64,000 nt of DNA from Gymnorhina tibicen (GCA_013399875.1 VXAZ01000462.1:1-64000); one strand, 5' to 3'. Positions 47,651-61,400 are shown, numbered from the stretch's first letter. The notes: generated from the letters alone by a model not told the origin. Translations and numbers: made by a program.

Positions 47651-49244
47651 ATCATCATGCAAACTTAAATTCTCCTTATTTTATGTTACCATCAGAGAGG
47701 TTAAGGATGGAAAAAAGTCTGTTTAAAACTCCTACAAAGGAGACAGCTTTGCTGAATATTGCTTTGCATTGCTTTAATCATCCACAGTGGGATCATTTAT
47801 GACATGGCTTTCATCACATCCTTTAGGAAATAATTTTGCTTTCTATTAATTTTCCTACATCCATTATTTTATTACTCTCATTTTAACTGTGTGGTTTTGG
47901 TGTTTCTTTGTTTGTTCAGTGTACTTTTCTTGTACCATCCTGCAAAAGATCTCTCATAAACTCTTTTTTTCAGTTCCTCCACTTAACTAGCTCTGTTAGT
48001 TTATTCTACAGCAGCTGTGCACAGAATTTAATCACTGCTATTTATACTGGCTTTATAATAACAAAAAATATAATATTTTGTATAGGATTTTGGATAATTT
48101 TGCATGAAAAAGAGCTACTGAATGGATAGGATTAATCCACTTTGGCTTCCTAGGGAAAAAAAGAGTTTTTCTGGTTATATATGCTAAAGTGAAAACAACT
48201 TTGATAAAAATTTGTTTTTGGACTTAAACGTAAAAATATTGTACTTGTGAAATAGTCCCATCTTCACATTCTCCTCTTTCTTCAGAAAATCTCTACCTGG
48301 ACTTTATTTACCAAGATTTGTTGTTCTGTGTACAGTGTCCTCTTGATAAAAGGCATTTCATGTTCTATTCACCATGGGTCTGAGCTTTAAGGTACTCTGT
48401 GTCACTTTCCTGCACACTAAGAATGCATTTTCTATTTGCTAAATACTGATAATTGCACCCTTCAAATCATCCACCAGATCACAAAAACTCCTTCAGCAAC
48501 TGTAACGGCATATAACAAGAAATGAGCAAATTAATTTGACTGCATATTTCTCCATGTGAGTGGTACATACAGACAGCTCAGAATCAGTGAGTTACTACTG
48601 GACTGTTTTTGATTTGTTGTTGTTGTTATAATTTTTTTCCAGCTGCAATTTAACAACACTCATAAATGAAGCTGGAGGACAGTTCTCTGTTTACCTTACT
48701 GGGGAACCACTGGCATTCTAACAGTAGCCTGTCTGAGGCTCCTCTTTATTGTGGAGATTAAATCAGGCTGTCCTAACCTCATGATACTGATACAGAAGAT
48801 ACATATAGATAAATATAATGATATATAAAAATGTGTACTACTTACCCATAACAGGTTACAATATTCAGCTACTAAGCACACAAATCTTTCTTCAAGATTA
48901 ACTAGATTTTATTGTTTGCCTCCAGATCATTTTGTTAATCTGTGAAATACATTGCTCTTAATTTTACTTATGGTCAGCAGACAGAGAGAACATCAATGAG
49001 CTATTTCAGGAAGTTACTGTTTCTGGGTTTAGTGTAAAGGAAGGCGACCTTTTGGCATACTTTCTTGGCAGTTACTCAGGAAAACAGTAGATAGTTTTAA
49101 TTTTTGTAGGATGACACTTGTAGGATGCCACTTGAATCTTCAAGTTGTCAAAGTGTCAGATAGTCCTTTAATTTTTTTTCCAAGTTTACGTGCCTTCTCT
49201 GTAAATCAGAGGTAGGAAGGGTAATCCTGATATGGAAAAGACTG
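47651..49244. other. AT-rich unique DNA, no feature recognised
   Basis: About 1.6 kb. Nothing recognised. Open frames at 47908-48129 (plus) and 48696-48881 (minus) have no domains. Confidence 0.5.
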
Positions 49245-50740
49245 AGTTATTCAGTGAGCCCTTTACTTCCACTGGAAATCAGGATCCCCATTTCTCTCAA
49301 ATTTCTGATCCTCTGGTTGGGGGTTGGATCAGTGGATTCCCTTCTACTACAAGCAAAGAATAGGTTTGAGACCACTTGATGAAGCTGAATAGCCACCAGT
49401 CTATGAAACTTCAAGACATGCATAAGGAAGTTTACTGATATTGTTGCCAAGCCTCTCTCCATTATATTTGGAAAGTCATGGCAGTCAAGTGAAGCCATGA
49501 TGACTAGAAAAGTGAAACATTGCTCCCATTATTGCAAAAGAGAAGAAAAGAAAATCCAGGGACCCAGAGCCTTGTGAGCTTAACCTCTGTGTCTGGGAAG
49601 ATCAAGGAGCAGGTCTTCCTGCACATAAAAGACAAGGAATAATACAAGGCAGCCAGAATGGCATCACAAAGGGGAGATTATGCCTGGCCAGCCTACTAGC
49701 CTTCTTATAATGGTGAGATGGCAATGGTTAACAAAAGAAGACCAACAGATATCATCTACATAAACTTCTGCAGGGCCTTTAATATAGTCTCACATGACAT
49801 CCCTGTTTCCAAATTTGAGACACGTGGATTTCATGAATGGACTATTCAGTGGATAAGGAATTGGAGAGGCTGGTGGAGGTGGAGGCTGGTGATGAGTAAT
49901 GTCCCTCAGGGCTCTCTCTTGGGACTGGTGCTCTTTAAAATCTTCATCAGTTACATAGATAGAGGGATCAAGTGCACACTCAGCAGCTTGCAGGGGACAT
50001 GAATCTGAGTAGTGCAGCTGACACAATAGAAGGAAGGGATGACTTGGGGGTCTTCATAGATGAAAAGCCTAACATGAGCCAAAAAATGTGCACTTATAGC
50101 CCAGAAGCCAAAGCTATTCTGGGCAGCATCAAAAGAGGAGTGACGCGCATGTCGAGGGAGGTGATTCTCCCTGTCTGGTTTTGTGAGACCCCATGTGGAT
50201 TACTGTGTCCAGATCTGAAGTCAACAATTCAAGAAAGACCTAGGCCCATTAGAGTAAGTGAAAAAGAGGGGCACCATGAGCACTTCTCTCATATGAAAAA
50301 AAAAAGGTAAGAGAGCTGGGGTTTTTCAGCATGGAGAAGAGAAGGCTTCAGGAAGACTTAATTGCAGCCTTCCAGTACCTTAAGGGTACTTATATAAAAG
50401 AGGGAGAAGGACTTTTACGCAGTCAGATGTGACTGGAGATGGGGCAATGACAGGAGAGGGGGAAGTAGTTTGAACTTGACAGAGGACAAGTTTAGATTGG
50501 ATGTTGGGAAGAAATTGTTTGCTCAGATCATGGTGAAGTACTGAAACAGATTGTCCAGTGAAATTATGGGTGTCCCATCCCTGGAAGCGTTAAAGGCTTG
50601 ATTGAATGGAAAGGCCTGGTTCTACCGGTCTAGTGGAAAGTGTCCCGGCCCATGTTAGAGGGAGTGAAACTAGATGACCCTTAGTGTCTCTTCCAACCAA
50701 GGCAATTCTGTGAATCTATTACTCTATGATTCTATTCAGA
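49245..50740 (+). mobile_element. Longest CR1 retrotransposon in the window, plus strand
   Basis: About 1.5 kb. Reverse-transcriptase landmarks: 'TTTGGAAAGTCATGGCAGTC' (about 49468), 'CTTAACCTCTGTGTCTGGGA' (about 49580), 'GATATCATCTACATAAACTT' (about 49748), 'AATGTCCCTCAGGGCTCTCT' encoding NVPQGSL (about 49898). Then the FADD region is missing or replaced: at about 49980-50000 the sequence is CAGCTTGCAGGGGACATGAA. A jump follows to 'GATGACTTGGGGGTCTTCAT' (about 50038), so the segment between is deleted. The 3' end has 'GTCTCTTCCAACCAAGGCAA' and ATTCTGTGAATCTATTACTCTATGATTCTA (split over 50704-50733). The 5' edge before about 49440 is uncertain. Inactive. Confidence 0.88.
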
Positions 50741-50996
50741 GGTATCAATGGAGGATTAGAAGAATTTATGTAGATAAGCTTCAGCATAGCTTTCCAAATG
50801 GCTATTTTTGACACAGGTGTTAACTTTTGTCCAGAAAATATGTTCGGAGCTCAGTCCTGTGGGGTGTGAACACACTGGCTCTGTTACAGTTAAATGGAGA
50901 ACACATGCTTGAAACTAGAATACACATAAACTCTTTTCAAAATGGCAGGATAAGAACTGGGTATTTTCAGGATGAAGGTCTATGTGAAAATGAGAC

Positions 50997-51038
50997 AGGG
51001 AAGGGAAGGGAAGGAAGGAGAAGGGGAAGGGAAGGAAG
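50997..51038. repeat. GGGAA-type purine microsatellite
   Basis: About 40 bp of GGGAA/GGAA units with interruptions. An open frame across it is Gly/Arg/Glu-rich because of the repeat. Confidence 0.9.
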
Positions 51039-54000
51039 TTTATTGATTTCTAATCAGTAAATTTAGGTGTGCAAAGCATTTAATAATTACCGATTGGCAG
51101 TTAGTACTGTTTACTACACAATATCAGTTGCTAAAATTATAATTAGTATGGGATGCAAATATTATCCTGTAATATTTACTTACTATATCCTTACTATACA
51201 TATCTTAAATGTTACATGTATGCATAACATACCACCTACCAACCCACTGATGTCCAGCGGCAGGTAAGGGATCTCTCAGCAACTGGAGATCACTACCGTT
51301 CAGACAGCTGCTGTGGAGGGAGAGCTCAATGGACCCTGGTGCCCCTGCAGATATTTATAGCATAAAGTGGTTGGTTTTCTGTCAGATGTTTTTCTGTGTT
51401 CATGAAGTTTTGGATGCTTATCAGTCTAGTATGCAGCCAAACCATTTGGGGGGCTTGGTGCTGTCTTATTGATAGCCACAGTCAATAGGAATAACTTCAG
51501 TTAGGCCCACCTGCTGACCATCTGCCTGGAAAAAAGTTCAGTTATCTCAAACAGGAGGAGTGCATCCATCACACACTGTTCCAAAGTAATTGGATGATTT
51601 CTAGATGTGCCTTCTGGCTTCAATAATTCTGAGATCCTGTGAATTTGTGTAGTAAGCTAGACACTTGCTTCCATGTTCACCAGCTTTCTTCATAAAATAT
51701 GCCCTCTTATTCCCTCAGTCATAGTGTCCCAGTTCCTCTTGGCATTACCATGACAAGTCCAGCTCATTACCCTGCTGTATTCCAGCCAGGTGGCTTTCTC
51801 TGTTTCCTCTCATGGCTATAAGCCAAACAAAAGCCTTTGGGAATTTCTTGGAAGAGTGATTTTCATGTCTGCATTCCTGCACCTGATGTGTCAGTTGCTC
51901 CTGGCTGGCAAAATTAGTACTTGGAAGAGGAGAAGTTCACTTAATTACTGTCTTACAGGAAAGAATGCTTAGTCATCTAGCAGAAATGGTAGTTATGCAT
52001 TGAATCATGAGGTTAGCAAGGTGTATTCATAATAGGTTTTTTTTTAAAGACTTCTGCTGTTCAGTCATGGAAAATTTTCAATGATATTTGCAAACAGAGT
52101 ATTCAGAGTCTTATAATTTACAAATGTCAACAGATTTTTCACAGAGGGGAGCTACTGAAAGGTAAATTCCTCTCTGTATGCCAAATTTCAAGTTTTAATC
52201 CTAATTATATTTAAATTTATTAACCAAATGTAAGCAATTATGTAGAGAAAGCAAGGTTGCTTCCCTTAATCCTGCTCTAAAGTATGGCAAGATTGTGTTG
52301 ACTAAATATAATTTTCAATAAGGCTGGTACCTTGAAATGAATAGTTTAATTTTAATAATAAATTGTGGCACAAATCTAAACTAGTGAAAATGGCTTTTAA
52401 ACAAAGAAATATTGGGCATTTTCCAGCTGTGCTAGCCAGATACATCTGAGCAACAAAGAGAATAGGATAGAAAGGAATGAGGCAATTCAGGCCTAAAACT
52501 TTTCAGGAAGATCTTGAAACACATATCTAAGTACTTAAAGCACATGGCTATGGCTGACGTCATAAGAGCTTGCAGCAACTTATAAATACCTAACAAAAAA
52601 AGGTTATGACAAACTGCTTACCTGAAGTAGATTTCAATTGAACAGCTCAGAAACTTTATAAGTAATGTTTCTGAACACTTCAAACTAAAATTTTAAAATA
52701 TGACTCCTGAGACTTAACTGAAAACAACCTGCCAAACAAATAGATTTCCTGTCTGTTCATTTTAGCAACAATTTTGAGAACAAAAGTAATGGATGTCGTA
52801 ATTTGTTAACATGTCATAAGTCAGATTTTTGCATTACAACAGGTATACTGCAATCCTCCAGTATTCCTCAGTCCTGTATGAGAGATATGTGCCCAGAAGA
52901 AGGTGATAAATGACAGAAAGAACCCATTTGCACATTTGTTTAGCCCATTTGCACATTTAAATATACGTATTTAAATTAATTAAAAATACTTTGATGAATA
53001 CAAATACTCTTGGGTGGTCCAACTACCATGTTCAACTTGACTGGTTGATTTGGATACATTCTCCCTTATTAATATACCCTCAAGAGATACACATATAAAA
53101 CAACCTAAAATGGTTCTGAAAGTCATATCATCATGCTGCTCAGCTGAGCGGAAACATCATCTGTCGTCTTCTGTGAATTTAGACAAACACAAAAATGAAC
53201 CACATGTGATATTGTTTTGTTCCATACGTGTATTATGTGGTACGTTCTCACATCTGCCAACTTTGCTATGTTTGTTTTATAGAACACAAAATAGGTCCTG
53301 ATTGGAGTATGAGAACATACTCCATGTAAATACCACTTCTTTTAACAGACAGTTTTCACTACCATGACATGAATATGATTCTATTACCCTGTTACCTGTT
53401 TTCAACACTGTGCAATAACTTGCTTTGTTAAAAGTTTGCAAACATTGAAACTTAGAAATATTTTCCTTTGTGTTGATAATGCCTTGAAATAAAAAAAACC
53501 ACTACACATGCAATTCAGGAAGAGAATACAAAGATCAAAAAAGTCCAAACCTCATAACTGTATGTTTCACAATCATCTCTGCCCATTAAATATTATAAAT
53601 CTTACTATTTCTAGTCTCTGCTTAATCAATGTGATGTAATTGCAATTCTGTTTTCACTTACTGTGATTTACTTAGTGTGCTTTGATTTATGGCACCAGAA
53701 ATCTGTTTAGTTAACGAAATATTTTAATTTACCATGCATGATGGAACACAATGTAGTATCTGTGAATTATGCAGTGAATATCTGTATTGTATTATATTAT
53801 TGTTGAGAACTAGCCAAACTGTGAAATCAAAAGAAAATTAGTTGTGTAAGCATCTTACTTTAGGTGTCCGTGTCCTACTACACTGAAGATCTTACAAATA
53901 ACAAAATGAAGATTATATTTTCTGTTGTAAGTTAACACATCCTTTTGCTTAAAATTCTTTACAAATACTATGCGTGACTGGGCTAAGTGCTGCACTGCAA

Positions 54001-54680
54001 AGCTAAAGCTACTTACAAGCTTGCTTTACTTATAAACATAGTCCCAGATTTCTCTGATTGGTCAATGGGGCTTTTAATTCACAGTGATTAAGAATTCCCA
54101 GATTTATTAAATACATGTATCTTTACAGAACTTAAATTCTTAGTACACTATCTTCAAAGTCTCATTCAGACAAAGTAGGTGATGTTGAGGTGTTTAGATA
54201 AAGCATGACGTGAAATACATTTCTGATGTGATGCCTGAAAAGCAGCAGGTATACATACAACAGGGCAAGCATTTCAGGCTCTAAAGGAGAAGGATGATAA
54301 CAGCTTGTTCTGTTGGGTATTTTTAAACTGAGTTTAACAGCATCACACTAACAAAATCAGAGAACAGGTGTCACCAATATAATACTAAGAATTTTTAAAA
54401 TAAATAAAAAGTCCTCTGAATTAAAGTGTCCTATAATATCTATGCTTCAGGGTCATTGACAGTGGTTGTGAAAAAAAGACTGTATTAGGAAAACAGCCAG
54501 TGCTTGTATTTCTAAATTACACATTGACCCATTATTTTCTAAGTTTGAAAATATTTTATCAAATATTATATATTTTATGTCTGTGTATGTGTATGTAACT
54601 AATGTATTATATATGCCTACTTGTATATATCCTAAATGTAAATATATGACAAATATATATATACATTTACATATTTTATG
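51039..54680. other. AT-rich unique DNA with one weak LTR-like similarity
   Basis: About 3.6 kb without a recognised gene. At 51447-51490, GCTTGGTGCTG, GATAGCCACA and GTCAATAG occur in the same order as in the candidate LTR at 37685-37735 (ACTTGGTGCTG, GATAGGCCACA, GTCAATAG), so this may be a decayed relative. A plus-strand open frame at 53050-53301 (83 codons) has no domain. TA/TG-rich repeats occur near 54560-54675. Confidence 0.45.
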
Positions 54681-54718
54681 CCCTCGAGGGGCATTTGACC
54701 TCCATTTATGGAGGTCAA
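54681..54718. other. Palindrome and perfect hairpin with AGGTCA half-sites
   Basis: CCCTCGAGGG at 54681-54690 is a perfect 10-bp palindrome. Directly after it, TTGACCTCCAT (54695-54705) and ATGGAGGTCAA (54708-54718) are perfect reverse complements around a 2-base centre. The arms contain TGACCT and AGGTCA, the half-site of many nuclear receptors, arranged as an everted repeat with 10 bases between. Whether a receptor binds is unknown. Confidence 0.8.
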
Positions 54719-54812
54719 TGATACATAATAGCTATACTTTCAGAGTTTGTTCTGAGAGGCACTTCTTAATAACTTCTTAAAGCAAAGACAAAATTAACAA
54801 ACCAAATTATTC

Positions 54813-54817
54813 ACATT
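54813..54817. repeat. Target-site duplication, left copy (ACATT)
   Basis: Five bases directly before the LTR, identical to 55473-55477. Confidence 0.85.
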
Positions 54818-54962
54818 TGTGATGGTTTAGGCCAAATTCAGGGAAACGTCCAAAAGGGACGTCTCCTCGAAGGAAGGCAGGTTACAAACCACCCCTTCCC
54901 CAACTTGGGTTCGGGAAAAAACAAATTTTCCTCAGAGGAAAGTGAAGGAGAAAATAAAACTA

Positions 54963-54968
54963 TTTATT
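54963..54968 (-). promoter_or_regulatory. Polyadenylation signal in the solo LTR
   Basis: AATAAA on the minus strand, about 145 bp before the LTR 3' end, leaving a U5 of ordinary size. Confidence 0.65.
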
Positions 54969-55388
54969 TAACAAACACACAGGAAAACAATATTAATAAT
55001 ACTAAATAATAAAATCTCTCGCTCTGGAGAGAAAACCTGAAAGATTTTAGAGTCCTTCTGTGGGTGTGGTCTCTCTTCTCCTCCTCGGAGCTGGGTTGGC
55101 GTGGGGGGCCCCCCTCCAGGCCGGTGGAAGGTCCCCTGGTGGGGTTCTGATGTTCTGGTGTTCCGAACAAGTCCAGAAGAGAAGAAGGGAAAAAAACGAA
55201 GTCCCAAGAGGAAAAAAAACCTCAACTCTCCATCTCTCTCCGAAGAAACAGAGCCGAAAAAGCTGACCGAAAAGCCAGAAGAAGTGCTTCCCCTGCCCGC
55301 CGCAGAAGTAGCTAATCTCTGTATCCTTGAAGCACAAACTGTTTTGAAAAGTTCGCTCAGTTTTTTTTCCTCTGTCTCTTGCATCCAG

Positions 55389-55395
55389 TTTTAAA
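55389..55395 (-). promoter_or_regulatory. TATA-like promoter element in the solo LTR
   Basis: TTTAAAA on the minus strand about 80 bp after the LTR 5' end. Its role is inferred from its place in U3 upstream of the polyadenylation signal. Confidence 0.45.
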
Positions 55396-55472
55396 GGCAT
55401 AGAAAGGCTCAGGAATCATGTCTGGGCATAGAGCAATGGTAGGGGATACAACAGCACAGTCACCCCAAGACA

Positions 55473-55477
55473 ACATT
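55473..55477. repeat. Target-site duplication, right copy (ACATT)
   Basis: Five bases directly after the LTR, identical to 54813-54817. Confidence 0.85.
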
Positions 55478-58400
55478 ATATACCAGAATCAGATAACTAA
55501 AGCATTCTGAACTAATAGTACTACAATGTACTTCTACAATGGTTTCCAAAGGAGCTTTCATTCTTAGTCTAGATACTTGACATTACCTTTAACACACTCA
55601 CCTAACTAACTGTTATGAGTAGACATTTTTGGGGTCTGATGTTACATCAACATTGACCTGCAGTTATGACTCTGCCGATTTGGAGGAATCCAGAATAATG
55701 TGCCTGCCTCCTATGCAATTAAATTCATGGTTTACCTACTCTTAATTCATATTTTATGTCTTACATTCTGGATATTAGCGTGTAATAAGCAGGAGTAAAC
55801 AGAATTACTGTCCTAAGAAATTGCAATGAAACACCACCTAATTTTTTTTTCTTTTTTTTAGTTCTTACTGGGTGACCTGCTTAAAATAGTGACCTTGTCA
55901 ATTTGTACACTGGACCAGCTAGCAGGAGCAGGCTTATATAGGCTGCACTAAAAACTTCCATATGTCATTTCCTGTAATTATTTAGAAAAGTATTTTTTCA
56001 AATCAGACATTGCAGAAGTGAGACTATTTCCACAAACTAATAACTGTATTTTTGTGGAAACATACAACTTGTCACACAAAAACCCCAAAACACATTCCTT
56101 ACTTTTGGTAGATTATCCACCTATTATTTCTGGTGTTAATGAGGGAGTTGTGCTTGTGAAAAAGTCGTGCTAACCAAGTCTCACTTGGTAGTTATTAAGA
56201 CAAGGCTGAATTCATATTCAGAAGAGATTAATGAAGGCTGTATAGTGTAGTCATTAGATCTTCACTTTTTTCCATTGTGTGATTAATTTACAAGCAAAAT
56301 CAAGTTGTTCTCAGTTTAATGTTTAGAATTTCAAAATGGAATATGAACCTTATGTTTTATTTTCTGCAACTCTCATTTTAATTAACCATTTTGGGGCTTA
56401 TAGATAAACTACTATAGGCTGGAGTTCTTCTTAGTCTTGCCACACTTAGTCAGCTGAGATGATAGGAACAGAAAGCAGTCAGTTGTATTTTATTGCTAAA
56501 ATAGATCAAACAAAACAGATGTGTAAAACAAAAAGCTTTCTTGCTCCTTATTGTGGCTATAACTGTGTTAAGTGCTTGAAGTAATTTATTCCTAATGAGA
56601 AAAAGTCGTTGTCAGGGAAAAGTATTTTCTGGAGTTTTATTTTTTTGCATAGAGAAATATTAATTAATCTACTTTTCTTCTTTGTGTTTTGTGTTCATAA
56701 TAATTTGATACCCCCTCATAAAGCCACAGTATCAGTCTTGCTTCATTAAGATCTACTATACTTCTCTATTTTGCTTTAGATTTTGCACAGTCCATATAGA
56801 ACATCTTCAACTTTAGAACTTTCAAAGTTCTTGTTCCTTGCCTTATGCAGCTAAAAAGGCCCAGTGCCATTCCCCTATGCAATACCTAGCCTCATCTAAA
56901 ACATTACATTTCAAAAAAAATCCAGAAGTAAAGTAAATTTAGCACCTAGTTTAGCCTACTAATTTAGAATCTGCTTCTGTGTAGAAGAAGTTGATAGTAA
57001 TGGTTATACTCTGTTTTCCTCACCCAGCTAGCTTTGTTCAAACTCTTTCCATGGCATGGTGACAGTCAAATCTCATTTAAGCTTTCATATTCTCTCTTTT
57101 TTTCCCAGAAATAAGAGACTCTTCTGTAATGATGAGGTAGTCTGCTAATTTTTTCAATTTCCCTATCTGGAGGATTCCTGTTGGGATTACAACCATTTTC
57201 CTGCTGGCAAAAGTCTTTATAAATTAATAGCTGGTTATGAATAGACAGATTGAGCAGTCTGTAATGGTTTAAATGCTTGAAGATTAACTCTAATTATATG
57301 TAGCATATTAGGATATTATAGATTAATGTTGCTAGTGACTAGCAGCAGTTTTATTGCAGATTAAAAGGCAACTTAGCTTTTACCATTCTATTCAATGTCT
57401 TAGAAATTATTTATAGGCAAGTTGAGAAAGAAACTGTTAAAAAATCCGAAGAAATAATAATTAATAAGCAGTGAATAGTTCCTCAGTTTTAGATGGTGAT
57501 TCTGCACCTGTATGTGCAAGATTTCATATGCACCAGTAGACATGAGGAAGGTGAACGGGTCTGAAAAATGGATATCAAAAAGTGCCTTGATACATGAGTT
57601 TAAAATGTCTCTTGAATAGCAACTATTTATTACTCTAGCAGCATGGAACTGAACCCTGTGATGAATATATCTAAACAGCAGTGAGATAAAAGGATTAGGT
57701 ACTGCCTAGCAGTGGACCAGTTACTGAGCGTTTTGGACCACTGAAGTCACCAAAGCATTCCTGTTCTACTGTAATTTTCCCTTGCTACCTACTAACATCC
57801 CTTTGGTTTACATTGTGTAAAACAAGAGTGGCCTGATGCCACTGCAATGTAATGTACATGAAAATTGCTACTACATTAGCTAAATAACAGCATTCTCATA
57901 AAGACTTGATAACCCCATCCAGTCAAAGATTCACTGCCTGCACCCAAAGAAAATAACATTGCCATACCAAAATTATGTATACAAGCAGAAAAGTGAGAAG
58001 GTTAAGTGTGATCCAATTCCAACTATCTTAAAGCAATTTTTTTGGTAGCCTGTCACATGGTTACTTACTCAATGGTTTTTTGTCTTAAAATTTAGAACAA
58101 CAACTTAGTGGCAGCTGATATAACTTTTACCATGATGTAAAGCTGAGAGGTAGTGCCTGAATCAATTCCACTATTGATTTTTATGGATTTAGGATCAGGA
58201 GTTTTATTACTATGAGAGTCAGTGAAATTCAGTATTAGCCCATGTTTCATAAATGCTGAAGGAAGAAGGCTCATTTTTTTATAAATTTCCCTGTTCCTTA
58301 GAAACAAATCATAATTGCTTGTCTTTGTATCTGGAGACTAAACTCAGTCTCTTTGTGGCTCAGAGAGAAAACTGACATTTTTTACTTTTCCCAAGGTTAG

Positions 58401-61400
58401 CCTAACATTAATTAAAACATCTCACTGTACTTTTATCTCCCATGCTTCTTCTTTTGTGGACATTATGCTATCTTTAATATATTGAAAATTAATAAATTCA
58501 GATGTCAGACTCGAGAAAATGAGTACATGTCAGGACTCCTGAACATGTACAGCAGATTTGAAAATGTACGAACGAGATTTAATTTGCAAAGATCTGATTA
58601 TTTATATTTTACAGCACTTTCACTGCATGACATGGTATTAGAGATTAATAATGTCTTTTCTTAACAATTTCAGTGGTTACTAATGATCTATATGAGCTAC
58701 ATGCTACCACTTTAGGTGATAAGAACCATCACGAATTTAGTTGCTATAATCAGATACATAATTTCTCTCTAACATCAAATGGAAGGGACAAAGGAGTGGA
58801 AAGGCAGATAGGAAGAAGAGAAAACTTGAGAGCTCAGAATCACTACCTCATGGTGAAGGGAAGCTGAAACCAGAGATAAACCTGGACAGTCATGTCCTTC
58901 TTCCAAATTATAGCCCAGAGACATTCAGGGCCAAAGTGAGATTCAAAGTCAGCATTTGCTTCTTGCCCCCTACTTCTATCAAGAAAGGCAGAAATCAGAA
59001 ATGTGAATAATGTAACCATTAGCACACCAGTTTTAGAGGTGTGTTTTCCAAGTGCATGAACTCACTGTGATAACTGGTTAAATTATTCAGACTTTCAAAG
59101 AGGCTTGAAGACTACCAGGGGCTGTGGTTATACTAAGGGTGCAGATGCTGGTAAGCTTTTTCCACTCTACTTCTATCAAAGCCTTCTTGCTCAAATTTTC
59201 TCTGCAGAGCAGTACATAAAATGTTATGCGTTTTAAGCATTTAACTGGTTAAAGACATGAGCATATCTTGATTCTTTATTCCAAGTGGCAGAAAAATGGG
59301 GAAAGACTTCTTCATATCTGACCCTCCAGCAGTAAATTTCATAGGAAATTCAGTATCACATTTTCAGGCTAAATGGCAATTTATAGTTGCAGCTGTTTTC
59401 TTTGAATAACCTGATTAAAACTGAGTTAATTACTTTCATTTTTTTTTCTCTAGTGAAACCATGTACTAGGACAGTGACAGTAAGAGTAAATTAGCAGAAA
59501 CTTCTTCCCTTTTTCCCTTCCTTTACCTCATCACCACCATTTGAAATAATCCTCCTTTCTCTTCATCACTTGCCTCTGAAGATTATTTCTTTTTTTCAAT
59601 TTGTCAGTGATCAGAGAATCTGAGCAAAGCATAATGGACATCCTATCCCATCACTAGCTGATAAGTAAATGAGAAGTATAGCCAGCATGTAACAATTAAA
59701 TCATGCCGTAAGGAAAAGTGATAAGTAGGTTTCTTAAGTAACAAGCTCCATACACAAAATCCTGGATCCATGACAGAAAATCTATCATAAAATTAAAAAG
59801 AATATTTTTATTCCTTTGATAAATTCCAATGCAGTAGAATATTGCCATTGGCTAAAGGTTTCCCAGTGTTAAATAAATATTATAGCAATGCAAAAGTTTT
59901 TCATCAAAAATTGTTTTTTGTCAAATGAATGTTGTGACAAAGATGAAACAACTTAAGTGTTTTAGCAAAGGATCTGTTTCACTGAAATAATTTCAAAATG
60001 CTATATGAAATGAAGATACTATTTGTGTTCAAATACAATAATCCAAAAACTGGCACATTGTTCTCTGTTTTTCATTCTTTGTCATAATTAAAGCACCTCT
60101 CTTCTTAGATTTATCATATCAGATACATGGCCTAGCAAATGCCTTATTTCATAAGGTGAAGACATATTTTGTGAATTAATGCCAAAATTATATAAGTGCA
60201 TGAGAAAAAGATAAATGTCTTGACTAGTTTGCTGTAGTTAATTAATTGTGCATGAGATTAAGCCTATATTGATTATGAATTTATATTTTTCATGTTTTCA
60301 GGGAGTTACTGTAACTCTTACTTATTAGTTAACTTATTTCTTGTACTTTATGACACATTTACTCTAAGCCTTGTGAAAATAACGGTTCTATTTCTTGTGA
60401 AAACATCTGACTTAATCCCAAAGTTTAGATTAGTGGTCTGCAGGTGTTTTGAACAAAATTCTGCACCATAAACACAAGGTAGTTTATGTATGGTGATTTA
60501 ATAATGATTCTCTAAGTTTTATTTAAACAAAAGAGCAATCCTTTGCTGTGAGGTGAAAAAGCATTTTGATTACAAATCATTTTTTTAAAAAAATTTTGTT
60601 TCCTTTAATGAATAAAACAGCAAACTCAGAGAGTCAAGCAACTCCAAGCTGTTTCTATGTGTTACACTGTGTAAACTTCAGTCCGTAAAATTTCTTATCA
60701 TGTAACATATTGTATCATGCAACTTACACTTTCTTGTGGAAAAAAAAAGAAGTTTTGTTTTGTTTCCATGTTAGCATCTGAAAATATTGTTTTGTTCCAA
60801 AGTCACATAGCATTCATGATAAATCTGGTCTAGAGCCTTGAATTATAAAACAAAACACTGAACACTGTAAGATTAGTGCACAATATTTTTATACAGCTAC
60901 ACGATTCACGTGCCTTAATTCTGCAGAGGCTGTGTTGTGTATGTGCATTAATTTTAAATATTTAGATTCCAAAAATTCTAAAGGTGTTTTTAAAGCAGGA
61001 GAATAATTCAGTGAATACTAATAATAATTCAAATAGTAAAAATCCCACTTGGATATACTCTTCAATTTACATGTGATCTGATTTTGAGCCCATTGAGAAA
61101 TGCTGCTATGTTTTACCCAAAACGGTGTGTTCAAATGTCTATTTGATTGTAATTGCAACTGAATGACTTAAGTGCTTGAACTCAGTCAGCTATTTATTTT
61201 TACATCCAAAAATCAGTCTTGCAAGCAACAAGCACTTGAAAATATTAACATGATAAATTAACTCAAGCATCATAAAGTCCTTCCTTGTAGAAATGCTTCT
61301 TAAAGACATTTGTCATTTAGAAATTTATCCAGCACATTTTATTAGTAGTAATTTATGTTTACCAGGGAAAACTGAAAGGATAGCTTTACTTCACAACATT

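Larger units (their letters stand above)
54818..55472 (-). mobile_element. Solo LTR with perfect 5-bp target duplication, minus strand
   Basis: A 655-bp element. On the plus strand it starts TGTGATGGTTTAGG and ends CCCCAAGACA, with ACATT on both sides (54813-54817, 55473-55477). In the sense direction (minus) it opens TGTCTTGGGG, has a TATA-like TTTAAAA (55395 to 55389), a polyadenylation signal AATAAA (54968 to 54963) and closes CCTAAACCATCACA. Boundaries, signals and 5-bp duplication fit an avian ERVL-like LTR. No gag-pol flanks it, so it is a solo LTR. It keeps many CpG sites in a CpG-poor region, suggesting a fairly recent insertion. Open frames on both strands (up to 138 codons at 54968-55384, minus) are non-coding by-products of its GC-rich U3/R. 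Confidence 0.9.

Noticed and set aside
54968..55400. Overlapping minus-strand frames of 117 and 138 codons
   Set aside because: They lie wholly inside a solo LTR, where no protein is expected, and overlap each other and plus-strand frames.
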